Positions 35,836 through 44,242 of a DNA stretch of 51,670 bases are shown piece by piece. The DNA lies in assembly GCA_944387145.1 (NCBI GenBank), contig CALXDU010000004.1, positions 1-51,670 on the forward strand, given 5' to 3'. Under the pieces are notes generated by a model. It saw only the letters and a program-made list of their open reading frames with translations. It did no database searches and had not been told where the DNA came from. The stretch is from an uncultured Oscillospiraceae bacterium (GTDB lineage: Bacteria > Bacillota > Clostridia > Oscillospirales > Oscillospiraceae). A program made the position numbers and the translations under genes. How positions within the stretch are numbered: the stretch's first letter is position 1; every line of letters starts with the position of its first letter.

Positions 35836-37119
35836 ATGAACAAACGCAAACAATTGGTATCCGTTCTGGCAGGCGTCATGGCGGCAGTGATGCTGCTGAC
35901 CCTGATTCTGAGCCTGCTGCCGACTGCTGCCAGCGCTGCATCTTCCAGCGAAATCCGCAAGCAGATCAATGCGCTGAAGGAAGAAAAAGAACAGATCAAA
36001 GAAAAGATTGCTGAAGTTCAGGAACAATATGAAGCGAATGAGAACGAGATTTATGACCTCATTGCCAAGAAAAATGTCATCGACCAGGAAATTCAGCTGC
36101 TGAATACCCAGATTGAGAACATCAACAACCAGCTGAAAGCTTACAATACCCTGATTGCGGACAAGCAGGACGAGCTGGACCATGCCGAGGAACGGTACCA
36201 GACCCTGAACGATGAAAATAAGCTGCGTATTCGCACCATGGAAGAAGAAGGTGAGCTTTCCTACTGGGAGGTTCTGTTCAATGCCAACAGCTTCTCCGAC
36301 CTTCTGGACCGGCTGAACATGGTGGAAGAAATTGCTGCTTCCGACAACCGTCGTCTGGAAGAGCTGGCGGAGGCTGCCAACAATGTGGTGGTTGCTCAGC
36401 AGGAGCTGGAATCCGAGAAGGCAGAGATGGAAACCGTCAAGCAGGAACTGGACGCTGCCCAGGTGGAAATGGATGCCAAGCGACAGGAAGCCGACGACCT
36501 GTTCCAGCAGCTGCTGAGCAAGGGCGATGAGCTGACTGCTCTGCAGGCAGAGTTTGAAGCCCAGGAGCAGGAGTTCCTGAAGCAGATTGCTCAGAAGGAA
36601 GTGGAGTTCAACGAAGCCAAGCAGGCAGAGTTCCTGGCATGGCTGGCTACCTCCGTTCCTCCGGAAACTACCGGAGGCGCTGGTTCCAGCGGCGGCTCCT
36701 CCGGCGGTACCGGCGGTAGCAGCGGTGGCGGCGGCTGGGTCGTACCCTGCAGCTACACATCCATCACCAGCCCCTTCGGTTATCGGGAATCTCCCACGGC
36801 CGGTGCTTCTACTTACCATCAGGGCGTTGACCTGGATACCGGTACCGGCTGGCCGGTAGTTGCTTCCCGGGGCGGTGTGGTTACCATTGCTGGTTTTGCC
36901 AGTGCTGCCGGTAACTATGTTCAGATTGACCATGGCGACGGCTTCCGCTCGGTTTACATGCACCTGAGTTCCATTGGTGTGTCTGTAGGACAGATTGTCA
37001 GCACCGGAGAGTACATTGGCGCTACCGGTAAAAGCGGTATTGCTACCGGCGACCACCTGCACTTCGGCATTTCTCTGAACGGCGTTTATGTGAATCCCTG
37101 CAGTTATGTTGCACTGTAA
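35836..37119 (+). CDS. secreted coiled-coil M23 (LytM) protein, EnvC/PcsB-like, copy 2
   Basis: A 427-residue paralogue of copy 1. It has a signal peptide (about 1-35), a coiled coil at about 37-275 and a Gly/Ser linker near 282-302 that copy 1 lacks. The C-terminal LytM domain has zinc ligands in HQGVDLDTG and GDHLHFG. The stretch LSYWEVLFNANSFSDLLDRL aligns with MSYWEVIFEANSFTELLDRL of copy 1, showing duplication. AAAAGGAG lies before ATG 35836. An extracellular hairpin-bounded ctp gene follows. Confidence 0.88.
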   Translation: MNKRKQLVSVLAGVMAAVMLLTLILSLLPTAASAASSSEIRKQINALKEEKEQIKEKIAEVQEQYEANENEIYDLIAKKNVIDQEIQLLNTQIENINNQLKAYNTLIADKQDELDHAEERYQTLNDENKLRIRTMEEEGELSYWEVLFNANSFSDLLDRLNMVEEIAASDNRRLEELAEAANNVVVAQQELESEKAEMETVKQELDAAQVEMDAKRQEADDLFQQLLSKGDELTALQAEFEAQEQEFLKQIAQKEVEFNEAKQAEFLAWLATSVPPETTGGAGSSGGSSGGTGGSSGGGGWVVPCSYTSITSPFGYRESPTAGASTYHQGVDLDTGTGWPVVASRGGVVTIAGFASAAGNYVQIDHGDGFRSVYMHLSSIGVSVGQIVSTGEYIGATGKSGIATGDHLHFGISLNGVYVNPCSYVAL

Positions 37120-37126
37120 TGGATGT

Positions 37127-37154
37127 TTCCCACAGCCCCTCGGGGCTGTGGGAA
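37127..37154 (+). other. hairpin between the M23 and ctp genes
   Basis: Thirteen-base arms TTCCCACAGCCCC/GGGGCTGTGGGAA with a two-base gap and no T run after. It could be a processing or attenuation hairpin inside the operon. Confidence 0.55.
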
Positions 37155-37175
37155 CCTTTGCAATGAGGTGATTTT

Positions 37176-38321
37176 TTGAAACAGAAAGTCCTGCAAATCG
37201 GTTCGTATATTCTGGTAGCGGCTTTGGCCTCCGCGTTGACCCTGGTGGGGATGGGAGGTGTTCCGGAAACCAGCAAGCTGTCCCAGCTGCAATCTCTGAT
37301 TGAAGAGCGCTATATTGAAGGCGCAGATCCCACAGCCCTGGAAGATGCAGCGGCGAACGCCATGGTGGCAGCCACCGGCGACCGCTGGAGCTACTATATT
37401 CCCGCCAGCGAGTATGAAACCTACCAGGAAAACATGGCCAACGCCTATGTGGGAGTGGGAATCACCATTTTGTCCTCGGAAGATGTAGAAGGCTTCCGGA
37501 TCATGTCGGTGACTCCCGACGGCCCTGCGGAAGAGGCAGGCGTCCAAAAAGATGATGTGCTGATCGGCGTGGATGGGCAGGACGTTCGGCAAAGCGATGC
37601 CAATCAGGTGCGCAACCTGGTGCGGGGAGAAGAAGGCACCGACGTGGTTCTGACGGTCCTGCGGGAAGAAGCGGAACTGGAACTGACGGTGCAGCGGCGG
37701 CATATGGAAACACCGGTGGCAACCTATACCATGCTGGAAAATCAGGTAGGCCTGGTGACCATTGAGAATTTTGACTCCCGCTGCTCGGAAGAAACCATCG
37801 CCGCCATTGAAGCGCTGCGGGAAGAAGGCGCCCAGAAGCTGATTTTTGACGTGCGCAACAACCCCGGCGGATTTGCGGAAGAACTGGTGAAGGTGCTGGA
37901 TTACCTGCTGCCGGAAGGCAACCTGTTCCGGACGGAGCGCTACGACGGCTATGAGGATGTGGACGTATCCGACGAAAATTTCCTGGACATGCCCATGGCG
38001 GTGCTGGTCAATGGGGATTCCTACTCCGCCGCGGAGTTTTTTGCCGCGGCGCTGCAGGAGTATGAAGCCGCCATTGTGGTAGGCGAGCATACCAGCGGCA
38101 AGGGGCATTTCCAGACGACCTATCAGCTGAGCGACGGCTCAGCCGTGGCCCTGTCCATCGGCAGATACTATACCCCCAAGGGCGTTTGCCTGGAGGGTGT
38201 GGGCATTGAGCCGGATGTTCCCGTAACCGTGGATGAAGATACTGCCATGGAAATCTATTTTGACTCCCTGCCTTGGGAGGAAGACCCGCAGATTCAAGCA
38301 GCGCTGGATGCGCTGAAATAA
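37176..38321 (+). CDS. C-terminal processing peptidase (S41 family) with PDZ domain
   Basis: A 381-residue exported protease. A membrane segment near 8-26 is followed by a PDZ domain (about 90-180, GVGITILSSEDVEGFRIMSV). The S41 core has the nucleophile in NGDSYSAAEFFA near 282 and the general-base Lys in SGKGHFQTTY near 308. The start is TTG 37176, with GAGGTGA eight bases upstream. Ctp proteases commonly trim or degrade cell-wall hydrolases, so its place behind two hydrolases is meaningful. Confidence 0.9.
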   Translation: MKQKVLQIGSYILVAALASALTLVGMGGVPETSKLSQLQSLIEERYIEGADPTALEDAAANAMVAATGDRWSYYIPASEYETYQENMANAYVGVGITILSSEDVEGFRIMSVTPDGPAEEAGVQKDDVLIGVDGQDVRQSDANQVRNLVRGEEGTDVVLTVLREEAELELTVQRRHMETPVATYTMLENQVGLVTIENFDSRCSEETIAAIEALREEGAQKLIFDVRNNPGGFAEELVKVLDYLLPEGNLFRTERYDGYEDVDVSDENFLDMPMAVLVNGDSYSAAEFFAAALQEYEAAIVVGEHTSGKGHFQTTYQLSDGSAVALSIGRYYTPKGVCLEGVGIEPDVPVTVDEDTAMEIYFDSLPWEEDPQIQAALDALK

Positions 38322-38338
38322 ACAGGAGGTATTTTGTT

Positions 38339-38845
38339 ATGCACGAACTACTGAAAAACCGCCGCAGCGTCCGCAAGTACAAGCCCCAGCAGATCACCAA
38401 CGCAGAGCTGGATGCCATTCTGGAGGCGGGACTCTATGCCGCCAGCGGCAAGAACAGCCAGAAAACCGTGATGGTTGCCGTCCGGGACAAGCAGACCCGG
38501 GATCAGCTGTCCAGAATGAATGCGGAAATCCTGGGCACCACCGGCGATCCTTTCTTCGGCGCGCCTTGCGTGGTGGTGGTTCTGTCCGACCCGGAGCGGA
38601 ATACCTGGCTGGAAGACGGCAGCCTGGTTATGGGCAATCTGATGCTGGCTGCCAGCGAAATGGGCCTGGGCAGCTGCTGGATTCACCGGGCACAGCAGGC
38701 TTTTGACAGCCCTGAGGGCAAGGAGCTGCTGAGAAAATGGGGACTGCCGGAGCACCTGAAGGGTGTGGGCCACTGCATCCTGGGCTATCCCGATGAAGAG
38801 CCGGTGACAAAACCCCGTCTGCCGGGCCGTATCGTAAAAGTGTAA
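38339..38845 (+). CDS. nitroreductase-family FMN protein
   Basis: A 168-residue protein with the family start LLKNRRSVRKYKPQQIT at about 4-20 (FMN phosphate contacts), SGKNSQ near 37, and a GLGSCWIHRAQQ helix near 105. AGGAGG precedes ATG 38339. The natural substrate is unknown. It is the last gene of the ftsEX run and is followed by a strong terminator. Confidence 0.88.
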   Translation: MHELLKNRRSVRKYKPQQITNAELDAILEAGLYAASGKNSQKTVMVAVRDKQTRDQLSRMNAEILGTTGDPFFGAPCVVVVLSDPERNTWLEDGSLVMGNLMLAASEMGLGSCWIHRAQQAFDSPEGKELLRKWGLPEHLKGVGHCILGYPDEEPVTKPRLPGRIVKV

Positions 38846-38850
38846 TCCCA

Positions 38851-38882
38851 AGCCGCCGGTTTTACGCCGGCGGCTTTTTTTC
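38851..38882 (+). terminator. terminator after the nitroreductase gene
   Basis: Nine-pair stem AGCCGCCGG/CCGGCGGCT (38851-38859 with 38867-38875) followed by a run of seven T. Confidence 0.9.
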
Positions 38883-38894
38883 GTGAAACGGGGA

Positions 38895-38923
38895 TTGTCA
38901 GAGGAATGAAACTGTGCTAAAAT
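38895..38923 (+). promoter_or_regulatory. promoter of the cobalamin-riboswitch operon
   Basis: TTGTCA (38895-38900), 17-nt spacer, TAAAAT (38918-38923). Confidence 0.85.
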
Positions 38924-38949
38924 ACGCATAACAATGACACAATCAGTCA

Positions 38950-39085
38950 AAGGAAATTGGAATGGGCAAATCCCAACGGTACCAAGCCGCCGTAGACGGA
39001 CATAGGCTCGCCGGAAACCATTGGAGCAATCTGAGAAGGTTCCCGGCATACAGCGTCCGGAGTCGGAATACGGACTTTGACGGAA
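38950..39085 (+). ncRNA. cobalamin riboswitch
   Basis: Conserved blocks appear in order: GGAATGGGCAAATCCCAACG, then GGTACCAAGCCGCCGTAGAC (the GCCGCCGTAxxCGG core), CCATTGGAGCAATCTGAGAA and the B12 box AGTCGGAATACGGACTTTGA (39061-39080). The order and spacing match the class I aptamer, although the boxes are somewhat divergent. A terminator follows at 39160. It controls an ECF transporter and late cobalamin genes. Confidence 0.85.
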
Positions 39086-39159
39086 ATCGCAAGACTCTTG
39101 GGGACGGTCTGGCGGTTGGTTTTTCAGGATTACCGGCTTATTGCGGCAATATGCATTTT

Positions 39160-39187
39160 CGTCCCCGAAAGGGGACGTTTTCTGTTT
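39160..39187 (+). terminator. riboswitch terminator that also holds the EcfT ribosome site
   Basis: Seven-pair stem CGTCCCC/GGGGACG with a GAAA loop, then TTTTCTGTTT running straight into ATG 39188. The only purine-rich ribosome site before that ATG (AAAGGGG) lies in the loop and 3' arm of the hairpin. Confidence 0.85.
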
Positions 39188-40057
39188 ATGCGCTATGATG
39201 CCTTTTCCAAATGCCACCCCCTGACCAATTTCTTGTTTTTCCTGGGGGCAATCGGCTTTTGCGTGGTGATTCAACACCCCATGTATCTTGCAGCCGGAGC
39301 GGTGGGGGCCGGAGGGTATTACCTGCTGCTCAAAGGAAGGGACGGATGGAAGCGGATTGCCGGATTGGTTCCGGTATTTGTGGTGATTGCCGGGTTGAAC
39401 CCTTTGCTGAATACCTATGGTGAGCGCCTGCTGTTTACGGTGTTTGGCAGACCCTATACCCTGGAAGCGCTGTACTACGGAATGGCGGTGGCGGGGATGT
39501 TTGTGGTGATGATTCTGTGGTTTGGCTGCTACAGTATGGTGCTGACCAGCGATAAATTTGTGTGCCTGTTTGGCAGCCTGATTCCGGCGTTGTCGCTGCT
39601 GCTGGTGATGGTGCTGCGGATGATTCCCAGTCTGGCCCGGAAGGGCAATCAAATTGCCGATGCCCGCACCTGTATCGGCAAAGGGGTCACCGGGGCCAAT
39701 TCCGCCAAAGAAAAGATTGCCGGCGGCATGCAGGTGCTGTCCGCGTTGACGGACTGGGCGCTGGAGGGAAGCATCATCACCGCCGACGCCATGCGCTGCC
39801 GGGGCTACGGCACCGCAAAGCGCACCAGCTTCCGGATTTATCGAATGACTGCCCGGGACTGGGTGCTGATTGGCACCATGGCGGTGCTGGCTGCAGGTGT
39901 GCTTCTGGCGGGAGGCACCGGGGCCACCTTTACCCCGGAGCTGTGGATTGCCCCGCCCACCTGGGGGCTGGCTGCTTATGGGGCATTTTTGCTGATTCCT
40001 ACGCTACTTTACTTGCAGGAGGCTGTCCAATGGCACATTTCCATATCCGGGATCTGA
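39188..40057 (+). CDS. ECF transporter transmembrane component (EcfT, CbrV-type)
   Basis: A 289-residue polytopic protein that couples the ATPases to the S component. About five to six hydrophobic segments are visible. The cytoplasmic coupling region carries ADARTCIGKG and later DAMRCRGYGTAKR, the Ala-Arg-Gly-type motifs of EcfT. The frame is open 37 codons upstream, but that stretch is riboswitch and terminator RNA, so ATG 39188 is the start. It overlaps the ATPase gene by 28 bp. Confidence 0.88.
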   Translation: MRYDAFSKCHPLTNFLFFLGAIGFCVVIQHPMYLAAGAVGAGGYYLLLKGRDGWKRIAGLVPVFVVIAGLNPLLNTYGERLLFTVFGRPYTLEALYYGMAVAGMFVVMILWFGCYSMVLTSDKFVCLFGSLIPALSLLLVMVLRMIPSLARKGNQIADARTCIGKGVTGANSAKEKIAGGMQVLSALTDWALEGSIITADAMRCRGYGTAKRTSFRIYRMTARDWVLIGTMAVLAAGVLLAGGTGATFTPELWIAPPTWGLAAYGAFLLIPTLLYLQEAVQWHISISGI

Positions 40058-41688
40058 CCTTTTCCTATCCCGGTGCCAAGCGCCCGACATTAAGCGGCGT
40101 GAATCTGACCATTGAAAAAGGGGAATATGTGGTACTTTGCGGCAAAAGCGGCAGCGGCAAGACAAGCCTTCTGCGGCACCTGAAATCCGTACTGACCCCT
40201 TACGGAAGCCGCAGCGGACAGGTACTCTTTGACGGTATGCCTTTGCAGCAGGTGAGCCAGTACGACCAGTCCCGGAAAATCGGCTTTGTGATGCAAAATC
40301 CCGACGAGCAGCTGGTTACGGACAAAGTTTGGCATGAACTGGCCTTTGGCCTGGAAAATCTGGGGGTGGATCAGAAAACCATCCGGCTGCGGGTAGCGGA
40401 AATGGCCAGCTATTTTGGCCTTCAGGACTGGTTTGACCGGGAGGTTGCCACCTTGTCCGGCGGCCAGAAGCAGCTGCTGAACCTGGCCTCTATTATGGCC
40501 ATGCAGCCCCAGGTGCTGATTCTGGACGAGCCTACCAGCCAGCTGGACCCCATTGCTGCCTCGGATTTTCTCAACACCGTGCGGAAAATCAATATTGAAC
40601 TGGGTACCACCATTATCATCACCGAACACCGTCTGGAGGATATCTACCACAGCGCCGACCGGGTGGTGGTGATGGAAGAAGGAAGGGTCATTGCCAGCGA
40701 CGGTCCCAGACAAGTGGGATGCCTTCTGTGGCAGCAGGATTCTGCCATGTTTGCCGCCCTGCCCACCCCTACCCGGGTGTTCTACCAATCCGGTGCGGAA
40801 GGAAAGTGCCCCTTGACCGTGCGGGAAGGCAGAAGCTGGCTGACGAAAACCTTTGAAAACCGGAGCCTCACGGCCCTGGAGCCGGAGATGGAACCGGAAG
40901 CCCCCAAGAAACGGGAAAATGCCCTGCGAATTCAGGAAACCTGGTTCCGCTACGAAAAGCAGGGAAGGGATATCCTCCGGGGGCTGAATCTGGAAGTGCC
41001 CCGAGGATGCATCTTCGCCATAGTGGGGGGAAACGGCGCTGGAAAGTCCACCACGTTAAAAACCATCTGCGGTATCTGCAAGCCCTACCGGGGCAAGGTA
41101 GAGCTGTTTGGAAAACCCATCAAAAGCTATGGCGCCAGTCTCTACCGGGGCTGCGTTGCCATGCTGCCCCAGGACCCCAGAAGTCTGTTCGTGGGCAAAA
41201 CCCTCCGGGAGGACTTGCGGGAAATGTGCCGGGAGGAAGGCCCGATTCAGGCCGTGGCCAAAACCTGTGAAATTACCCATCTGCTGGATGCCTACCCCTA
41301 TGACATCTCCGGCGGAGAGCAGCAGCGGGCAGCTTTGGCAAAAGTGCTGCTGACCAACCCGAAGCTTCTGCTGCTGGATGAACCTACCAAGGGCCTGGAC
41401 AGCTTCTTTAAGGGAAAATTTGCGGAAATTTTGAAAAAACTGAAAGCCCAGGGCATTACCATCATCCTGGTATCCCACGACGTGGAGTTCTGCGCAGAGT
41501 ACGCTGATCTGGTTGGCATGTTCTTCGACGGGCAGATTGTCACCACCGATACCCCCCATCGGTTCTTCGGTCAGAACAGCTTCTACACCACCGCCGCCAA
41601 CCGGATGAGCCGGTGTGTGTTCCAAAATGCCGTTACCGCCGGGGATGTTGCAGTGCTGTACCGTAAGAATTTGGAGGAGATCCGGTGA
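40030..41688 (+). CDS. ECF transporter ATPase, two fused ABC domains (CbrU-type)
   Basis: A 552-residue protein with two ABC domains in one chain, equal to EcfA plus EcfA'. Domain 1 has Walker A GKSGSGKTS near 38 and signature LSGGQKQ near 140. Domain 2 starts near 300, with Walker A GGNGAGKST near 335 and signature ISGGEQQ near 428. The frame is open far upstream inside ecfT, but GGAGG before ATG 40030 decides the start. The fusion suits the SEED-named CbrTUV cobalamin ECF systems. Confidence 0.9.
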   Translation: MAHFHIRDLTFSYPGAKRPTLSGVNLTIEKGEYVVLCGKSGSGKTSLLRHLKSVLTPYGSRSGQVLFDGMPLQQVSQYDQSRKIGFVMQNPDEQLVTDKVWHELAFGLENLGVDQKTIRLRVAEMASYFGLQDWFDREVATLSGGQKQLLNLASIMAMQPQVLILDEPTSQLDPIAASDFLNTVRKINIELGTTIIITEHRLEDIYHSADRVVVMEEGRVIASDGPRQVGCLLWQQDSAMFAALPTPTRVFYQSGAEGKCPLTVREGRSWLTKTFENRSLTALEPEMEPEAPKKRENALRIQETWFRYEKQGRDILRGLNLEVPRGCIFAIVGGNGAGKSTTLKTICGICKPYRGKVELFGKPIKSYGASLYRGCVAMLPQDPRSLFVGKTLREDLREMCREEGPIQAVAKTCEITHLLDAYPYDISGGEQQRAALAKVLLTNPKLLLLDEPTKGLDSFFKGKFAEILKKLKAQGITIILVSHDVEFCAEYADLVGMFFDGQIVTTDTPHRFFGQNSFYTTAANRMSRCVFQNAVTAGDVAVLYRKNLEEIR

Positions 41689-42380
41689 AAAAGACCACAA
41701 TTTGCAATCTGCTGCTTCTGTTTGTGCTGATTCCGGGTACGTTATTTCTGGGAACCCAGTTGTCCGGCAGATGGTACTATCTGACCAGCACCATGATGAT
41801 TGTGGAGGTTATGATCCCCTTTTTCCTGGCTTTCGAGACCCGGCGGCCCCAGGCCCGGGAATTGGTGACTCTGGCGGTGATGTGCGCCCTGGCGGTTGCC
41901 TCCCGGGTGGTGATGCTGATTCCCAATTTCAAGCCCATGACTGCCATTGTGATGATTACCGGCATTGCCCTGGGAGCCCAGTCCGGCTTCGTCTGCGGTG
42001 CGGTGGGAGCCTTTGCCAGCAACTTCTTTTTCAGCCAGGGTCCCTGGACACCATGGCAGATGATGGCCTACGGCTTTGCAGGATTTTTGGCTGGGGGACT
42101 GTTTCACAAACGCTTCCCTCTGCGCAATCCGGCAGCTTTGGCAGTGTGGGGATTTTTCACCATTGTGCTGGTGATTGGCCCGCTTCTGGACTGCTGTACG
42201 GTGTTCACCGTCAGCAGCCGGATTACCTGGAAATACGCCCTGGCGGTGTTTACCGCAGGATTTGCCTACAATGTGCAGCATGGCATTGCCTGCGCGGTGA
42301 CATTGCTGCTGTTTTCCAGACCCTTGCTCAGCAAACTGGAGCGGCTCAAGACAAAGTATGGCATGATGGATGCCGGATAG
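41685..42380 (+). CDS. ECF transporter S component, probably for a corrinoid (CbrT-type)
   Basis: A 231-residue membrane protein with about six hydrophobic segments. The QARELVTLAVMCALAVASRV segment near 55-74 and the GFVCGAVGAFASNFFFSQGP stretch near 103-122 are typical of ECF S components. The GTG start overlaps the ATPase stop (GTGA). Control by a cobalamin riboswitch and linkage to cobT/U/S point to cobalamin, cobinamide or a lower-ligand compound such as dimethylbenzimidazole or alpha-ribazole. The exact substrate is not readable. Confidence 0.82.
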   Translation: MKKTTICNLLLLFVLIPGTLFLGTQLSGRWYYLTSTMMIVEVMIPFFLAFETRRPQARELVTLAVMCALAVASRVVMLIPNFKPMTAIVMITGIALGAQSGFVCGAVGAFASNFFFSQGPWTPWQMMAYGFAGFLAGGLFHKRFPLRNPAALAVWGFFTIVLVIGPLLDCCTVFTVSSRITWKYALAVFTAGFAYNVQHGIACAVTLLLFSRPLLSKLERLKTKYGMMDAG

Positions 42381-42390
42381 GAGGCATGGT

Positions 42391-43134
42391 ATGCAGCGGC
42401 AGCAGTTTTATCTTTCGACCATCGATTCCCAGGCAGGAAAGCTTGCCAGAGCCCACGGCCTGGGGGTGGAAATCGCGGAATTTTGCACCGCCTGGAATTT
42501 AGACGACCATTTTCCGGAAACGGATGCTGCACTGGAGAAAACCCTTGCGGGCGTCTCCCGCCGGGTGCTCCACGGCCCCTTTAACGAGCTGTTTGCCTGT
42601 GCGGTTGACCCCAAAGCCCGGCAGCTGGCGAAGTTTCGTTATGAACAGGCATTGGATATGGCCCGACACTACGGAGCCGACAAAGTGATTCTTCACGGCG
42701 GCTACAATCCTTGGCTTTATTTTCCAGTGTGGTATCAGGAGCAGTCCATTGCCTTCTGGAAGGATTTTGACATCCCGGAAGGCATGATGGTATGCTTGGA
42801 AAACGTACTGGAACCGGAGCCGGAGATGCTTTTGCGGATTGTCCGGGAGGTGGGTAACCCCCGGCTGGGGCTGTGCCTGGATGTGGGTCATGTGAACGCC
42901 TATTCCCAGGTGCCGGTGATGCAGTGGCTGGAAGACAGCGCCGAGTTTATCCGGCACTTTCACATACATAATAATTTCGGTGACAAAGACAGTCACCAGA
43001 ATTTGCAGAAGGGCACCATCCCCATGAAAGCGCTGCTGGAAGGCATTGCATCTTTGTGCCCCCAGGCAACAGTTACCTTGGAAATTCCAGAAGGAGAGCC
43101 ATCTGTGAAGTGGCTGGAAGAGCATATATTTTGA
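42391..43134 (+). CDS. sugar-phosphate isomerase/AP-endonuclease-type TIM-barrel protein
   Basis: A 247-residue protein of the xylose-isomerase-like TIM-barrel superfamily. VILHGGYNP near 97, MMVCLENVLEPEPEM near 130 (metal-binding Glu), GLCLDVGHVNAY near 162 (Asp and His) and HFHIHNNFGDKDSH near 190 are the usual metal-site strands. AGGAGG precedes ATG 42391. It lies in the cobalamin run between the S component and cobT, 13 bp before cobT. No cobalamin-pathway step is assigned to this family, so its role is unknown. Confidence 0.82.
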   Translation: MQRQQFYLSTIDSQAGKLARAHGLGVEIAEFCTAWNLDDHFPETDAALEKTLAGVSRRVLHGPFNELFACAVDPKARQLAKFRYEQALDMARHYGADKVILHGGYNPWLYFPVWYQEQSIAFWKDFDIPEGMMVCLENVLEPEPEMLLRIVREVGNPRLGLCLDVGHVNAYSQVPVMQWLEDSAEFIRHFHIHNNFGDKDSHQNLQKGTIPMKALLEGIASLCPQATVTLEIPEGEPSVKWLEEHIF

Positions 43135-43147
43135 GGAGGAAACGGAT

Positions 43148-44242
43148 ATGGAAACGGAACTGAAGTCCCTGCTGGCAAGCATCACCCCTTTGGATGAAGC
43201 AGCTATGGAGCTGGCCCGGAAGCGGCAGGCCCAGCTTGCCAAGCCCCCCGGAAGCCTGGGACGGCTGGAAGATTTCTCCATTCAGCTGGCGGGTATTACG
43301 GGACAGGTACATAACCAGGTGGAGAAAAAGCACTTGTTGGTGTTTGCTGCCGATAACGGCGTTGTGGCCGAGGGCGTATCCAGTTCTCCCCAGTCCGTGA
43401 CCTTGATGCAGACCATTAACCTGACCCAAGCCAAAACCGGCGCTGCCACCCTGGCAAAGTATTTTGGCTGCGGCATTACCGTGTGTGATGTGGGTGTCAA
43501 TGCCAATATCCGGGAACCGGCGGTGCTGAATCGGAAGATTGCATACGGCACCCGGAACATGGCGAAAGAACCGGCTATGACCCGGGAGCAGGCACTGCAG
43601 GCCATTCTGACTGGTGTGCACCTGGCCATGGATACCGATGCCCAGGTCATGGGTGTGGGTGAAATGGGCATCGGCAACACCACCACTTCTTCCGCCATCC
43701 TGGCAGTGTTGTTGGGGGTGGACGTGGAGAAGGTCACCGGACGGGGCGGCGGCCTCACTGACGATAGTTTCCGGAAAAAGAAGGAAGTGATCCGTCAGGC
43801 CATTGCCCTGCACAAGCCCAAGGCTGAGGATGTGGTGGACGTACTGACCAAGGTAGGCGGATTTGACGTAGCGGCCATGTGCGGCGCCTTCCTGGGTGGT
43901 GCAGCCAGCCACCGGCCTATGGTCATTGATGGATTCATTTCCGCAGTGGCGGCGCTGTGCGCCTGCCGGCTGTGTCCCAATGTCCAGGGGTATCTGATTC
44001 CCAGCCATGCCTCCTTTGAAATTGGTTATAAGCTTGCCATGGAGGCCATGAACTTGCAGCCCATGCTGCTGCTGGGCATGCGGCTGGGAGAAGGAAGCGG
44101 CTGCCCCATCGCCTTCCAGGTGCTGGAAGCCGCCTGCGCCATCATCAACCATATGGCAACCTTCGACCAGGCTGGCATTGACGATACCTACCTGGACGAA
44201 ATCCGGGCAGGAGATAAGTTTACTGTGGAGGCTAGGGTATGA
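43148..44242 (+). CDS. cobT: nicotinate-nucleotide--dimethylbenzimidazole phosphoribosyltransferase
   Basis: Activates the lower ligand base to alpha-ribazole phosphate using nicotinate mononucleotide. The 364-residue protein shows AKPPGSLGRLEDFSIQLA near 36, FAADNGVVAEGVSS near 68, MGIGNTTTSSA near 175 and the catalytic-Glu region MRLGEGSGCPIAF near 315. The stop overlaps the cobU start (ATGA). Confidence 0.95.
   Translation: METELKSLLASITPLDEAAMELARKRQAQLAKPPGSLGRLEDFSIQLAGITGQVHNQVEKKHLLVFAADNGVVAEGVSSSPQSVTLMQTINLTQAKTGAATLAKYFGCGITVCDVGVNANIREPAVLNRKIAYGTRNMAKEPAMTREQALQAILTGVHLAMDTDAQVMGVGEMGIGNTTTSSAILAVLLGVDVEKVTGRGGGLTDDSFRKKKEVIRQAIALHKPKAEDVVDVLTKVGGFDVAAMCGAFLGGAASHRPMVIDGFISAVAALCACRLCPNVQGYLIPSHASFEIGYKLAMEAMNLQPMLLLGMRLGEGSGCPIAFQVLEAACAIINHMATFDQAGIDDTYLDEIRAGDKFTVEARV

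Noticed and set aside
38962..39187. N-terminal extension of EcfT and a small reading frame starting at 38962
   Set aside because: These codons lie in the cobalamin riboswitch and its terminator; the encoded residues do not resemble EcfT.
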